Shown: positions 24,966-37,045 of the stretch, in pieces
How the letters are laid out: every line of letters starts with the position of its first letter
Position numbering within the stretch: position 1 is the stretch's first letter
From: Acanthochromis polyacanthus
Taxonomy: Eukaryota > Chordata > Actinopteri > Pomacentridae
Assembly: GCF_021347895.1 (NCBI RefSeq)
Contig: NC_067117.1
Span: forward strand, 16,897,858-16,961,857
Direction: 5' to 3'
Length of the DNA stretch: 64,000 bases
Program-made: the position numbers and the translations under genes
The notes under the pieces: model-generated
What the model was told of the DNA's origin: nothing
Databases searched by the model: none
The model's input: the letters and a program-made list of their open reading frames with translations, nothing else

Positions 24966-26210
24966 AGTTTTATTCTCATGCGTCATACGCTGCTTTTTCC
25001 AGTTTCAAAACTCTTGTGTAGGCTTGTCTCATTGAGATATTTTGACATTTTTTGACAAACACAGATGTAAATAATCCAAAAAATGATGGTTAAATTTTTT
25101 TTTCCCCGCCCTGGGTGCTGGCTGGTTACGCTGTTGAGTCTTACTGGGACACACAGTTCATGAATTATTTATTGGCACCACTAGTGCTTCTAGGACAAGG
25201 CATTATACAGTATTTGCAGTGAAAGGCCCGATGTTCATGCCCAGTTTTATTAATGAGGTTTTTGCAATGTGTGCACATGTGACAGGAGGGTACTTAAAGG
25301 TTGTTATTTATGAAGAGAAATCCAACAAGACTTGTTTTGGGATGTTTATAGAGCAAATTTAAGGGATGCTAAAGTCAGTTCTTGTTTAGCCATTAATGGT
25401 TAGGCACTTCTAAAAGGTGAAATTTATGCTACTGAGTGCACCACAAAGGGGAATCAAACCAAGTCAGTCTCTGTGATTCCACTCACTGTTTTAATATGTG
25501 AGATGTGCAATAATAATGTACAATACTTTAAAAAATAATCAGCACTGGGTATGTTTTAACAGTGTTTCAAGGAAATGGCACAAATGTAAGTGCTTCAGTA
25601 GAAGGCACGTGCAATTCTTGTTTTGGTTTTTGAAAGCATTTTGACTCTTGGATGAGAGGTGAAACAGAGGAAGTCCAGTTGCCTTCTGCTGGAGCACTTA
25701 GGATTACCATGACCTGGATGACTGAGAATCTACACAGAGGCACAAATGCAAGTTTATTGTCAGAGGAGGCAGCCATCTGTCAGGACAGGCTGTGAGGATT
25801 GAGGCTTTCATCCAGCCCCATTTTTTTTTCTCTCAATATCTGCTTGGCTGATCTCCACGCATCTTTTCTGTGTTTGTGAGTTTTACTGTGGATTGTACTA
25901 TCTCCAGAATACTCACTGTCAAAGAGGTGAAGATATTTCATACCACAGTGCATTTGATTTAGATGACATCATCATGCTGCAAATACATCTAAGTAGAAAC
26001 ACTGCATTAAATATGGTATACATTTGAAAGAGAATTATTTCTGCAACATTCTTGAATTGATTTTGAGACATAGTAATCCAAAATACACGCTATGTACATA
26101 TACATATACAATTTAAAAATATATTAATTCAACCCTACGTGCTTTTAAATGTCCTTGAAATTCGTCACATAAATATAAACAAAGACACTTCCTAGCTGTT
26201 TTCAAAATAT
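24966..26210. other. Intergenic DNA between inava and adipor1
   Basis: 1.2 kb of AT-rich sequence. No exon or repeat family was recognised. Confidence 0.6.
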
Positions 26211-26327
26211 GAAAGGGCGCTTTTATTTTGAAAAGCCGGCAGGTTTACGGACGCGGCTGCCGTAAAGAACTCTGTTTCGCATTTCGATAAATAATTCACC
26301 TTCCTGGTTTGAAGACGACCTCGCCAG
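26211..26327 (+). promoter_or_regulatory. adipor1: Promoter region and putative non-coding exon 1 of adipor1
   Basis: CpG-rich sequence begins abruptly at about 26215 (AAAGGGCGC) and continues to about 26600. A donor occurs at CTCGCCAG|GTAACT (exon end 26327). The adipor1 start-codon exon begins with a splice acceptor at 28720/28721, so an upstream non-coding exon is expected, as in mammals. The transcription start cannot be fixed from sequence. Confidence 0.55.
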
Positions 26328-27395
26328 GTAACTTTGGTGCTTTAAATTAAACTGTCACGACTCGTGTTAGTACATTAGTCTGTCTAGCTGATGTTCTGTG
26401 TCGGTGTCGTCGTGAATAGTTGTGTGTTGCTGTTAGCAGAGTTAATTTGAAAACTGTGTCCTGCTGCTCGGCGCTGCTAGCTAAAGGAAACGTTAGCAAC
26501 CTGATATATGAGCGATCCGACACCAGCCGCTTTGTAAACCTCATCCGTGCTCGGCACATTTCAGATGAGGACGTTTCTACAAGTCGTAACGAACCGTATT
26601 TATGTGTTGAATCCGGCTGAAGTCGTGTGTATGCTGCGGTTGTTTACATTTTGTACTCCATGTTCCCGCTGTGTCGCTGCGCTGCTAATATTAATCAAAA
26701 CCACCGTCTGGCTGCCTTCGCTAAACTTGCTCCAGCGTTTCGTGTTGTCAGCCTCCAGATCTGCACCAGATGTGGCTGCTTGGACTTGAATCGGGAATAT
26801 CATCCTTCTATGGATGTCGATAGATAATTTTTAGCCAGTGACAGACCTGAATAAGTTCAGCCTCTTCTTTTGTTCCCCTGTTGTTATTGTTTGCTCGATG
26901 GTTTCATGTGAGATCCTGATTATTCACGGACCCTTTTAAACCAGGATTTGGATAAATTCTTGATAACAGCAATACATTTCCACAGAGTAAGTGGTCATTT
27001 TTGGTAACCCCGCAATGTTAAATCAATCCGCTGTGTACTATGTGAAAATGTACACATTGTACAGACTCGGATGGCAGATATTGATGCAATAATCGATTGT
27101 GTTAACCTGTATTACAGTAAACAAGGGCTATGAAGCAAAACTGCCACGCATCAGTATTATTTCCTTCAGGCAATAGCTGCTATATAGACTACAGCTCATG
27201 CAAGGTCGTGTTTGAGAGTATAGCCAAGAAACAATTATCCCTCCTGTTGTCTTCATTTATGGGCACCAAAAGATGTTGTTTTATTGTCTGAAAAAAATCC
27301 ATAAGTTCAGCCAAAAAACTTCCCGTTTCTGAAAATTTGCAAAACCTTCAGGAAGAAAATTCCAATGATTCCTTAAAAATTTCCCTTAAAAAATT

Positions 27396-27447
27396 CATCC
27401 ATCCATCCATTCTCTATACACCTGGGATAGGCTCCTGCAACCCCCTT
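27396..27447. repeat. Nested (CATC)n plus retroelement-tail fragment
   Basis: CATCCATCCATCCATTCTCT is followed by CCTGGGATAGGCTCCTGCAA and CCCCC. This pair of words is a very frequent dispersed motif of teleost genomes. It is inserted in, or captured by, the MITE around it. Confidence 0.5.
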
Positions 27448-27609
27448 AAAAAATTTTCATTTTAACCCCCCCCCCAAAAAAAAAAAAAAAAAAATTGGAA
27501 AGAAAATTCTTGTAAATATTTTCAAAAGCAATAGTAAAAATCTTCCCAAAAAATCCTAAAAATATCTAAAGTGATTACATATATATCAGTAAAACTTCTA
27601 ATATTTTCT

Positions 27610-27690
27610 TTAAGAACATTCACCAAAAAATCAACCAAGATCCAGCAAAATTCGCTGGATTTTGGTTGATTTTTTGGTGAATGTTCTTAA
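27610..27690. repeat. Near-perfect inverted repeat (37-base arms, 7-base loop)
   Basis: Left arm 27610-27646 (TTAAGAACATTCACC...GATCCAGC) and right arm 27654-27690 (GCTGGATTTTGG...GTTCTTAA) are reverse complements at 36 of 37 positions; the single mismatch would be a G-U pair in RNA. The loop is AAAATTC. It lies inside the MITE and inside adipor1 intron 1, so it would be transcribed. Confidence 0.9.
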
Positions 27691-28789
27691 GAAACATTTT
27701 GAACATTTCTTTTTTCCACCAAAAAATGTTCAAAGATTTCCCAAAAATGTGGACATCAGAAGTTTCACTGTGAAAATTTTTTTAATACATTTTTCAAACT
27801 TTAAAAAGGGTCACTTTTGATCCGCAGAACGACACGAGGGTTCATTTATAAATATATAAACATCAGTCTTTATTGTTATTACTGACAGATGTTTGTTGGA
27901 GCTAAAAAATAAAAACCAAAACATTAGACAAGCTGACCTGAGGAAAAAATACCCCAGGTTTTCAGTTACTGATCCGATTCACAACCAGATTTTAGGTGAC
28001 ATCAACCATCTGCAGCTTCAGACTAAAAATAAACGCATAAAAATTCCCTACACTGTAATTGCTGTCTTTATGTAAGACTTGGTGTCATCAAACAGCCGAA
28101 CAATTAAGCGACTTCAAACTGAAATCGCATCTTGAAGCATTGGTTATTGTTTTACAAGTTCATGCCGTCCTCTTTGTGTGACAGTCACACGTTTGATGGT
28201 ATCTCATGCCGTCACGCTCCTATCACATGTTTTACATTTTTGTTCACAGTAACGAACTGAAACTGGTAAAAAAAAATTTAAAAAGTCATTTTGCAAATCA
28301 CATGTCAATATCTGCCAGAAAAGTCTTAATTAGATATTTTGCCCAAATCATTTAGCCCTGCTATGAAAGAATATATTTAATGTTGCATTATTGCCAGCTG
28401 AAGTTGCATTTGAGAAATTACATTTCCTCATTTATTTTTTTCGATAATATACCTGCTACCAGTACCTGGCATCTATTTAATATTTGCTCCTGTTCTTTTG
28501 CACACAACCCTAAATGTTCAAAGCATTGTTTGTAACCGTTTGACCTCTGTAAGGATATTGTGTTTTCCACTGCTTTCCTTTTCTTTCTTCTCCTTTCCTC
28601 TAGCTGTAGAGCTGTATGTCTGTATTTGTGTCTTCCTCTAAGTTTGTCATCAGAAGTGATTTTCCATGAATATGTCCACTTACTTGGTCAATGAGGCTGA
28701 TTGAGGTTTTGGTTCCCCAGGAGTAAATTGAAGTGTACCATCTGAAGCAGAATACAGAGACTGTGAGTGGCTCATCAGGCAGTCTCCCT

Positions 28790-31700
28790 ATGTCAGGCCG
28801 AAACGGGTCTGCTAGTGATGCAGACTGCCGGATCTCTGAGGACTGCCATGTCCCAGATGTTGAGCTGATGGAGCTAGGGCCGCTGCTGGAGGAGGGAGGA
28901 GGGCGGCAGGCAGCATCTAAGGGCATCCATCCAGAGGTAGGACTGTTTCAGAAATGCCCAGGGAAAAGTTGTCGTGTCTTAGTGACTGCAGCATTTTCTT
29001 GCGATATTTTTTGAAGGGAGCCACGATGCTTGCTGAAGAGGAGGAGGATGACGATGAGGTGGGAGAAGTTCTGACTTTACCACTTCAGGCTCACCACGCC
29101 ATGGAGAAGATGGAAGAGTTTGTACACAAGGTAGTGAAGTGTTTTCAGTGTAGTACACTGGTAGAAGAATCTTGACTGATAAATTGGTCTTCTAACTTTT
29201 TCAGTGATTTTTTTTTTAACTGCAAATACATCTAGGTCACAGTTCTGTAATAATAACAGATAGGCTGTCAATCAGTTTATAGCCTGGAACCAGATTTTAC
29301 TATCTACAGTTCCTGTTAAAGTTTTATACCTTCACAGTGGCTCAGATTAATCCAGCAGTTATCACACTTTATCTGTCATGTTCACCTTCAGAAGCCAAAG
29401 CATTTATACACATGTAAACAGTTTAGTTTTGTCTGCTTAGCTTTGTTTTGTAATGCTCTAAGCCTATTTTGTGAACCACTGGATAAACTCATGTTTGACA
29501 TAAATGTGAACAGGTCAGAACATCCCTTAGCCAGCCTGGCTTCACGTCCCTGCTCCCACCTGAATACAGGTTTCTGCAACAAAAGAAATATAGGAATCCT
29601 GTCGGAGACGCTGACAGTGATTTGTAGCCCTTCCAACAATAGATTCTTCTCTCTTCCGTCTAACTTTGGTGTTATTTGTAAGTGATCATTTGACAATACA
29701 CCGGTTTCTTCACATTCTAACGTCAAACCAGCATAAATATTTCAGCAGCCACTTTAAATGAGCCAAAACTCGACACACTATTGAAGTCATAATTGTGTAC
29801 CAGCTCTATTACTATTCTGTGGCTTAGCAGGGAGGTTAGTAGACACACAGTTGCAGATCTGGATACACAACAGCAGCAAGCAGGGATTAACCTGTGACTC
29901 CAGTGTAGTTTCAGTCATGCGGTTATTCGACATCAGATACAGGATTTATGTGTGATAGAGGACATGACTGTGTCAGAAGAACTTACTTAAAAAAATATTG
30001 GTTCGTGAACATGTCCATTTTTCAGGGTTAGGTCTTAAACTACAGTTTAAAGCACCAAATAAATTCAACTTACAGCCAAGAAAGCAGAAATAAGATGCTT
30101 TAAGAAGCTGGTTGTTTGAAGTAGTTGCTCATTATTTTTCTGTCATTCGGCTTTTTTTCCCTAATTGGCCAATTGTATTATGTCTAAATGTTAGCTTGAT
30201 GCAAAGACAAGATGCTATAGCTTTAAGAGACTGTTAGAAGTCTGAGAAAGGACTGAACAAATGTTAGGAAACATTTCTTCATTCATTCATATTTATTTTT
30301 TAGGTTTTCACAAAGTGCACGGAGTCTATTTCCATTGTTACTCGATGACAGTCAACATTATTTCACATGATTGGATATTTAAACTGCATGAGGTTTCTAT
30401 GTCTTTGTCATTCTGTCAGTTTTTATGTAGCATGATATTCATCCTTGCATCACGCTGACATCCTCTCAGATAGCCACACCGTTCTGCTGTATTCAGACCT
30501 GTGTGAGTCAAAGTTATTCTTGTTTTTCAGGTCTGGGAGGGGCGCTGGAGGGTCATCCCTTTTCATGTCCTGCCTGAGTGGCTGAAGGACAACGATTACC
30601 TCCTGCATGGCCATCGACCCCCGATGCCCTCCTTCCGGGCCTGTTTTGGAAGCATCTTTAGAATTCACACTGAGACAGGAAACATCTGGACTCACCTGTT
30701 AGGTGAGCATGAAAAGCCTTACTCAAGATTACACACAAATAGTTAAACAAAGTTGTCGAGCTGCAGAATTTTGTCTACAGTCAGACATATCTTTAACTGG
30801 AGCATCCTAGATATTTCTTGTCTGTTTTAGTGCTGGTTATAAGTTTAACTGCTCTATTTCATGCAGTAGTTGGACAAAAATGTAAAACTGTTTTGTCTTC
30901 CTCAGGGTTGATCTTATTCCTCTGTCTGGGCACGTTAACCATGTTGCGGCCCAACATGTATTTTATGGCCCCACTGCAAGAGAAAGTTGTGTTTGGGATG
31001 TTCTTCCTGGGAGCTGTGCTCTGCCTCAGCTTCTCCTGGCTCTTTCATACCGTCTACTGCCACTCTGAGAAAGTGTCACGCACATTCTCCAAGTAAGGCA
31101 TCACGCTGTCACACAGTGTTGCATGTTAGAAAGGAATACTTTGGATTTGTCATAGTTTGCCCCAGGCTCATATCTCTTGTTAATGACAGATTTTTAATTT
31201 CAGTCACTCATAAGTGTCTTTGTAGTGAACAAGCAGCTCCACTTTGCTACCTATAGTCTAGTTAATGAGAGTCTAACCCATAATTATTGCTTAGTGAAGG
31301 GTTGCAATAATCAAAACACCCTAAAAACAAATGACTGTGGGAACACAGCCTCATAAATCATAGTGTTGGTGGTTTTACCCCACTTTCAAATATCCATATG
31401 CAAAATGTCATTGTGCAAAAAATTGAACCCCCAGTTGTTCCTGCACAGCGTGCCAGAAGTTTGCATTGGAGCTCTGCCAGTTTTGTGCAAGTGTGTGTAG
31501 AATGTGAGGTGGGGTGAAGCACTTAAACTGATCTGTGGTTAAAGCTGCAAGATAAGTGCATTTACTCTGGCAGACTGCTGTGGTATCACTTATGGTTTAA
31601 TTGGTATTTATTGCCCAACTACCTGCACTGATTACTTCAAAGATACTCAGAGAGTCCTTCCTGTGTGTTATTATGTCCAAGTTGACTTTGCATACATAAA

Positions 31701-33398
31701 CAACATGTATAAAATTTGAATAGGCTTGGCAGTGAGGTTGGTAACCCTTTGTCAAGTGTTTTGCATCTTGCAGCCAAACACCTGACAGTTGTCTCTGTGT
31801 CACTTTCTCCCCTCAGGCTTGACTACTCGGGCATTGCACTCCTAATCATGGGCTCCTTCGTGCCCTGGCTGTACTACTCGTTCTATTGTTCCCCTCAGCC
31901 TCGACTTATCTACCTCACCATTGTATGTGTCCTCGGCATTGCCGCCATCATAGTTGCCCAGTGGGACCGATTCTCGACACCTCGTCACAGACCTACAAGA
32001 GCAGGTGCTCACCAGCTGAGGATGATATGCATTTTTAAAATACACCGTTTTGTTTCATAATCTTATGCATCTATCAGCTTTGGGTTGTAATTGCAGTTTC
32101 ATCACATCTGTCACCGCTGCATTTCCTGAGCAGTGCTGATATCTGCTCAGGGAAACGCTGATAAAATGTGGTTAGGAATAACTGCTGAGTAGTGTTTAAA
32201 CTTCTGAAACTATTTTAGAATAATTTTTGCTTTGTCTCGTAATAGAAAAAAATGTTGACAGGTAACTCGTGTTGATGCTTCTCTTAGGCGTGTTCATGGG
32301 TCTTGGACTAAGCGGCATTGTTCCTACCATGCACTTCACCATCGAGGAGGGCTTTGTGAAAGCCACCACAGTCGGACAGATGGGTTGGTTCTACCTGATG
32401 GGTGCCATGTACATCACTGGTGCTGGTCTGTATGCAGCCAGGATCCCTGAGCGCTATTTTCCTGGCAAGTGCGACATCTGGGTAAGTGTTAATTCTGTTG
32501 CAAAACTACGTTTTTAGAATAACAGTTGCAGAAAGTCAGTAAACAAGGTGCAACCGTCCCCCACAGTCCCCGTGCCTTAAAAAAATCAAATAAATATGCT
32601 GTCAGTAAGAAAAGACTGAGCTGTATGCAGTTATGAAAAGTGAAACATATTTAGAATTAACTCAAGTTAATCATCAAAGCCAACAGTGCAATTTGAGCTT
32701 TAAAATTTTCACAAAATAATGCTGATTGTCTCTCTTATTGGCAAATCTGAAGACACAGTGATCTAGTTTGACCAAACATCACTGGAATTGTCAGTGGACC
32801 AAAGCGACCAAAGAGCTCGGTGTTCGTGCTCCGTGTGAGCTCGACATAGTGGCCCACTGACTGAACTGTACAGTGTGAGCAGCAAAGGTACAGGTTCTGC
32901 CTGCGTAGGAAAGCTGAATAAAATATGTATTGTGAGTTAACACCTTGCACGTGTCATAGAATTGCCACAGTGTATGCTCAGCTTTCAAGCCTAACTATTC
33001 AAGTGTGTCGACATAGATAGATTTCTGACGAATTGTTTGGATCACCGAGTGCATCTCTACCAAACCTTGGAAACTGTTTGGGATAGATAGACCTCCTGTT
33101 ACACCTCTAGAAGACATGCTACTTGATATTTAACAGTTAGGAAAGCAGTGACTGAAGGAGTAATTTCCCACTCAGCCAGAGTCTTTGTCCTTTTCATTGC
33201 TTGATCAAACATAAGCAGAGGATAATAGATGTATAAATGTTACTAATACAAACATCTTTCTCTTTTTAGTTCCATTCTCATCAGATTTTTCATGTTCTGG
33301 TCGTGGCAGCAGCGTTCATCCATTTCTACGGGGTTTCCAACTTGCAGGAGTTCCGCTATGGCCTCGAGGGAGGATGCACAGATGACTCTCTACTCTGA
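28790..33398 (+). CDS. adipor1: Adiponectin receptor protein 1, 7 coding exons
   Basis: Coding exons: 28790-28936, 29017-29130, 30531-30702, 30906-31092, 31817-32004, 32288-32481, 33270-33398. All are GT-AG with matching phases and give 376 residues (human 375). The start ATG is the first in frame after a TAA at about 28724. The acidic cytosolic N-terminus contains ELMELGPLLEE and LTLPLQAHHAMEKMEEFV, both conserved. Seven transmembrane segments of the PAQR/hemolysin III family follow, from LGLILFLCLG to the last exon. The zinc ligands of the ceramidase-like site are present: His192 (WLFHTVYCHS), Asp209 (KLDYSG), His338 and His342 (SHQIFHVLV). Adiponectin binding activates AMPK/PPAR-alpha signalling and ceramide hydrolysis (family knowledge). 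The tail EGGCTDDSLL is conserved. Divergence is confined to the first 60 residues. Teleosts often carry two copies (a and b); which one this is cannot be told. Confidence 0.98.
29131..30530 (+). other. adipor1 intron after coding exon 2
   Basis: 1.4 kb AT-rich intron; nothing further was recognised. By contrast the preceding intron (28937-29016) is only 80 bases long. Confidence 0.7.
31093..31816 (+). other. adipor1 intron after coding exon 4
   Basis: 0.72 kb intron; no exon or repeat was recognised. Confidence 0.7.
32482..33269 (+). other. adipor1 last intron
   Basis: 0.79 kb intron before the exon with the two zinc-binding histidines; nothing else was recognised. Confidence 0.7.
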
Positions 33399-33440
33399 GA
33401 GACCAGACTGTGACTTACTTATACTATTCTTTATAGCCCT

Positions 33441-33476
33441 ACATACATACACACACACACACACACACATTCACAC
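33441..33476. repeat. (CA)n microsatellite in adipor1 3'UTR
   Basis: ACATACATACACACACACAC continues to about 33470, followed by TTCACACTC. A simple dinucleotide repeat, likely polymorphic in length. Confidence 0.9.
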
Positions 33477-33590
33477 TCAAAATGCTGCTGGAATTCAATA
33501 TAGTCACTTTTTGCCCCTTCTGTACCTCTGGTTTGCTAACATCTTGTTTGGGTTTTAGTGATCTTTCTGCTTTTGGCTCTTTTTTGCTCC

Positions 33591-33596
33591 AATAAA
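33591..33596 (+). terminator. adipor1: Poly(A) signal AATAAA, first candidate for adipor1
   Basis: AATAAA in GCTCCAATAAAGTAGC, 193 bases after the stop codon. It is the first canonical signal after the coding region. Confidence 0.5.
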
Positions 33597-33965
33597 GTAG
33601 CATTAACTAGCCAATGAACTCTGGAGGGAACAGGCACTACTTGTTACAGTGATAAATATGAAGCTTGAACTCAGCATTTTCAGCTATGATTAAAAAAAAC
33701 AACAGGATTTTAACCAAAATATGTATTCCTGAAAAAGATAGTCTCTTCTTAGAAGCTCACGAGTACCCCAACATCTTCATCGTCTGTTACTGTTGCACAA
33801 AGGGTACAGAGGGTATTATTTGTGCTGTAGCAGAAGGCACATACTGTAAATCATTCCCTTTCACCCTCCCAGTTTCCATGCAGGTTAGAGAATGAATGTA
33901 CTGTCCACCAGGAGTTTGGTGTCGAGCAGTCCGGGACCATTTAGGTGCTTTGGAACTTACAGTAC

Positions 33966-34008
33966 ACACACATTTGTATGAGGATGATGAACATATACAA
34001 ATGTGTGT
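33966..34008 (+). repeat. Perfect 14-base inverted repeat (stem-loop) downstream of adipor1
   Basis: ACACACATTTGTAT (33966-33979) and ATACAAATGTGTGT (33995-34008) are perfect reverse complements around a 15-base spacer. If the longer 3'UTR is used, the transcript would contain this hairpin. Confidence 0.85.
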
Positions 34009-35490
34009 TTGGATGCCACCAGGTGTTTTTGTATTAAACTGTATTGACACTGATTGTTCATCTTTCTGTTACAACACTGAGGACCACCACAAATCCACAT
34101 CAGCCCGATCAGCAATAAACCATAAGCTGTATCCTGAAAGTCCATTCAACACCAAAATCTGCAATTGTTTTTGGGTGACTTTGTAAACTGTGTACAAGGA
34201 TTACATGTGGAAAACGGCCTCTGGGCTATTTTACAATACATTTACAGCAATTTATATTCATGTGCACTCCTAAAACAAACAATAAATACATCTTTTTAAA
34301 CAAACATATAGCTTAGGTCCCATAAATATGATCTACATGTATCTAAATTAAAGCTAAAAAATGTAATGGGGTGGGGATATTCTCAGTTTCTTTGAATTTT
34401 ATGCTGAATTTCATAGAAATTCCCTTGCATTTGATGCATTATTTGAACTGACAAAAGTTCTAAACTGAGCATTTTCAAATTGTTTAATGGCACAGAAAAT
34501 TTGTAAAAGTTTGTGACTGTTGCGGAAAAATATCTCGGCTTAGTTCAGGTTAGACTAAGATGCTTACAATGCTGAAGTGACAAGAAGTACCCTGTCATCA
34601 TTTACAGTCAGACAACACATCACTGATTCATTTCTGAGTAATAGTTCCTGGGCTACGCACAATGTACAGATCTGGATCCATTAAACTGCGTTTTGGTCAG
34701 CTAGAGATTTTCTTTTGTGCTAGATTTCTGATGCAATGAGAGGTGTAAATATCAAAGCACCTTAGTGTATACTATTAAATTGAAAACTTTAAATCACCAT
34801 ATGAGGTTTAAAATGTGTTCTGTATGATTGATATAAACTTTTAGTATTCCTGTGCCTTAGGCCAATGGAAATGTTTTTAAAGAAAACGGCCTATCTTAAC
34901 CGTCAAGGGAGCGTCAAGGATTTCCAGATGTTGACTTTTCTTGTTTTCCTTGCCATATATATATTTAAACACACACACAATCAAATCATTATTGATCTTA
35001 CAATTCCATTGATAGGTTGTATGAACTGCTGTTTAAGACTCCTTTTTCTAGATGAACTTATTCAAGCTTTATTACAAAGACTAAAATGATGTGTATTCTT
35101 GACTTTGTGTAATGTCCTGTGTAGAAAGTGATAAATCATACATTTCACTGAAATGTAAACCTAAATATTTATTAATGGTAATCTTGGAAAATTATTGTAA
35201 TAAATTTTTTTCCACATGTACAAATATGGTGTCCGATTTTCTCCAATTCATGTTTGAAAGTGTAGCAGCTGAGAGTAAAAGTCAGAGGACTTCTCATGAA
35301 TGGGAGACCTTCACATTTGTAAATGTCACATCTGCAGTTAGCAGCTATGAATACAAAATGGTTTATTTCTTATCAATTATCTGTTTCTGTACATGAAATT
35401 CCTGTCTTTAGAACAGAGTGTGGGTTCACAGCTGATGTCTATCACTACTAAATGTCCCCATGCATGTTCTCATGCTAAAATAAACTGAAA

Positions 35491-36800
35491 CTTAAACCGA
35501 TTGTATCAAAATTCCCATTCCCAAGAGAATAGATTGGATGTATTTGGAAAGTATTGAGATAGCATGCCTCATTCAAGCCTGGACAAGCACCCAACATTTT
35601 CCATTCTACTAATACATAAAGGGAGGCAATAGACAGCTGTGTCTTTTTGTTTTTCTTTTTTTTTAAAATTCTAACTTCTCTTAAAATTTGGTCTTTATAC
35701 AAATTAAACAGCTTTAGAATTTCAGAATGTGAGAAATGTTTTTGCCCTATAATTTTAACATATTTGTCAACATTTTTTCTGTCTGGATAACATACTACAA
35801 GTCAGCAGAGAGACTTAGATGACCTTTGTGTTTTTAAAGCATCAATAACAAGACACTGAGGTGAACCATTTTTATATAAAATTCTGTTCATTAAAGCACA
35901 TTTCTCTTGTAAGAATTTTTACTTAAACTATAGATATGCAATATTTTATTTGCAATTTGGTATTTTATATAGACGCATTGCTATGTTTATTTAAAAAATA
36001 AACAATCAAAATATTTGTGCCACTAGTTTTTTTTTTAATCCAATTTCATCTTCATGCATCACACTCAAAATGGTAAAGTCACAATTTTAAATAACTGCTA
36101 AAATGACTAATTATTCCAAAAATGCTGGATTTATTTCTAAAATCTATGTGAAACAAGTTTTGGAGATAACTAAAATAAACCTTCCAAAAATCTACCATGC
36201 TAATATGTCTACGTTGCATTTCTTGTCAAAGATTTATTCATTTAATGTAAATATTGTAGTAAAGCATAGTTTAATTCAAGAGAAGTCAAGGTTGACTTAA
36301 AGGTTACATAAACTAGTTGTGCAATAAAGATCAGCATTCGGAAGTAAAATATTATGAAGAGTACTAGTTTGATAATGCGGAACAAAATCACAACCTCATG
36401 TTTGAGATCGACCGCATTTACTGGCCGGTACACAGCAAGACCTGCTAATATGCTAGTATAGCTTTAGCTAACGTTTGTGTGCTACAGTTCTATTGTCATT
36501 TTCAGTATTTTCGTTACTTCGACCCTTAGGTATGTCTGATTTGGTTCAATGTAAATGTGTGTATCTGTTATTTATGAACACGAAATGTTTTTATTTGTCT
36601 TATCGCAGTCTGTTGAATTCAGTGTTAGCATTGATGTTAGCATAAATTAAAGAGGCGGGGCTTCCTGTTAGACTGTATGTGGTTATTGCTGTTTTCATTA
36701 ATTTAATCAATCTCATTACTGTTGTTTTTAAGCATATATATCTCGGATTGTGGTTAAGCGACAGGCCTGATACATGCTCTGTAATTAATGATAAAGTAGT
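35491..36800. other. Intergenic DNA between adipor1 and rabif
   Basis: AT-rich sequence with poly-T and poly-A runs; no exon or repeat family was recognised. Confidence 0.55.
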
Positions 36801-37045
36801 TGTCTTGTCACTCACTTCCGCACTACAAACGTCCTGACGGTTTGTAATTCCGGTCCACTCACTTTGTGTTATGTGCTCAGCCTTTTTTTTTCTTCGTTAG
36901 CGTAGCATTTTTATTTTACAGTAGCTAGTTGGCCTTTATTGTTAAGTTTTGTGTCTTGGATCAGTGGGGTTGGAGAAGGAGACCCTGTCCCGGGCCTCTT
37001 TGTGCATGTACATCCGACTAAACTTGCTGTTTGTCAGGGTTCGAG
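36800..37045 (+). promoter_or_regulatory. rabif: Promoter region and 5'UTR of rabif
   Basis: CpG frequency rises from about 36815 and remains elevated into the first coding exon. No clear TATA box was seen. The start codon context CGAGATGGA has G at -3 and +4. Confidence 0.5.

Larger units (their letters stand above)
27239..27840. mobile_element. piggyBac-like MITE in adipor1 intron 1
   Basis: The left end reads CCCTCCTGTTGTCTTCATTT; the reverse complement of the right end reads CCCTCGTGTCGTTCTGCGGA. The shared CCCTC-TGT-GT terminus and flanking TTA-rich DNA fit the TTAA-targeting piggyBac-type MITEs common in fishes. The interior is AT-rich with repeated AAAATTTCC-like words, a near-perfect hairpin (27610-27690) and a nested fragment at 27396-27447. 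There is no transposase. The superfamily call rests on the end sequence only, and the expected intact TTAA duplication is not clear. Confidence 0.55.
26328..28720 (+). other. adipor1 intron 1 (5'UTR intron)
   Basis: 2.4 kb. The first 500 bases are CpG-rich (still part of the promoter patch). A piggyBac-like MITE occupies 27239-27840. The open frames in 26347-26827 on both strands overlap the CpG patch and resemble no known protein. Confidence 0.6.
33399..35490 (+). other. adipor1: adipor1 3'UTR and downstream DNA
   Basis: AT-rich sequence after the stop codon. It contains a (CA)n run (33441-33476), a stem-loop (33966-34008) and several AATAAA signals (33591, about 34113, about 34284, about 35479). 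Where the transcript ends cannot be decided; the first signal gives a 3'UTR of about 0.2 kb and the last about 2.1 kb. Confidence 0.45.

Noticed and set aside
26347..26827. Several open frames on both strands in the adipor1 promoter patch
   Set aside because: They arise from high CpG content with few stops; no protein family or conservation-type pattern is visible.
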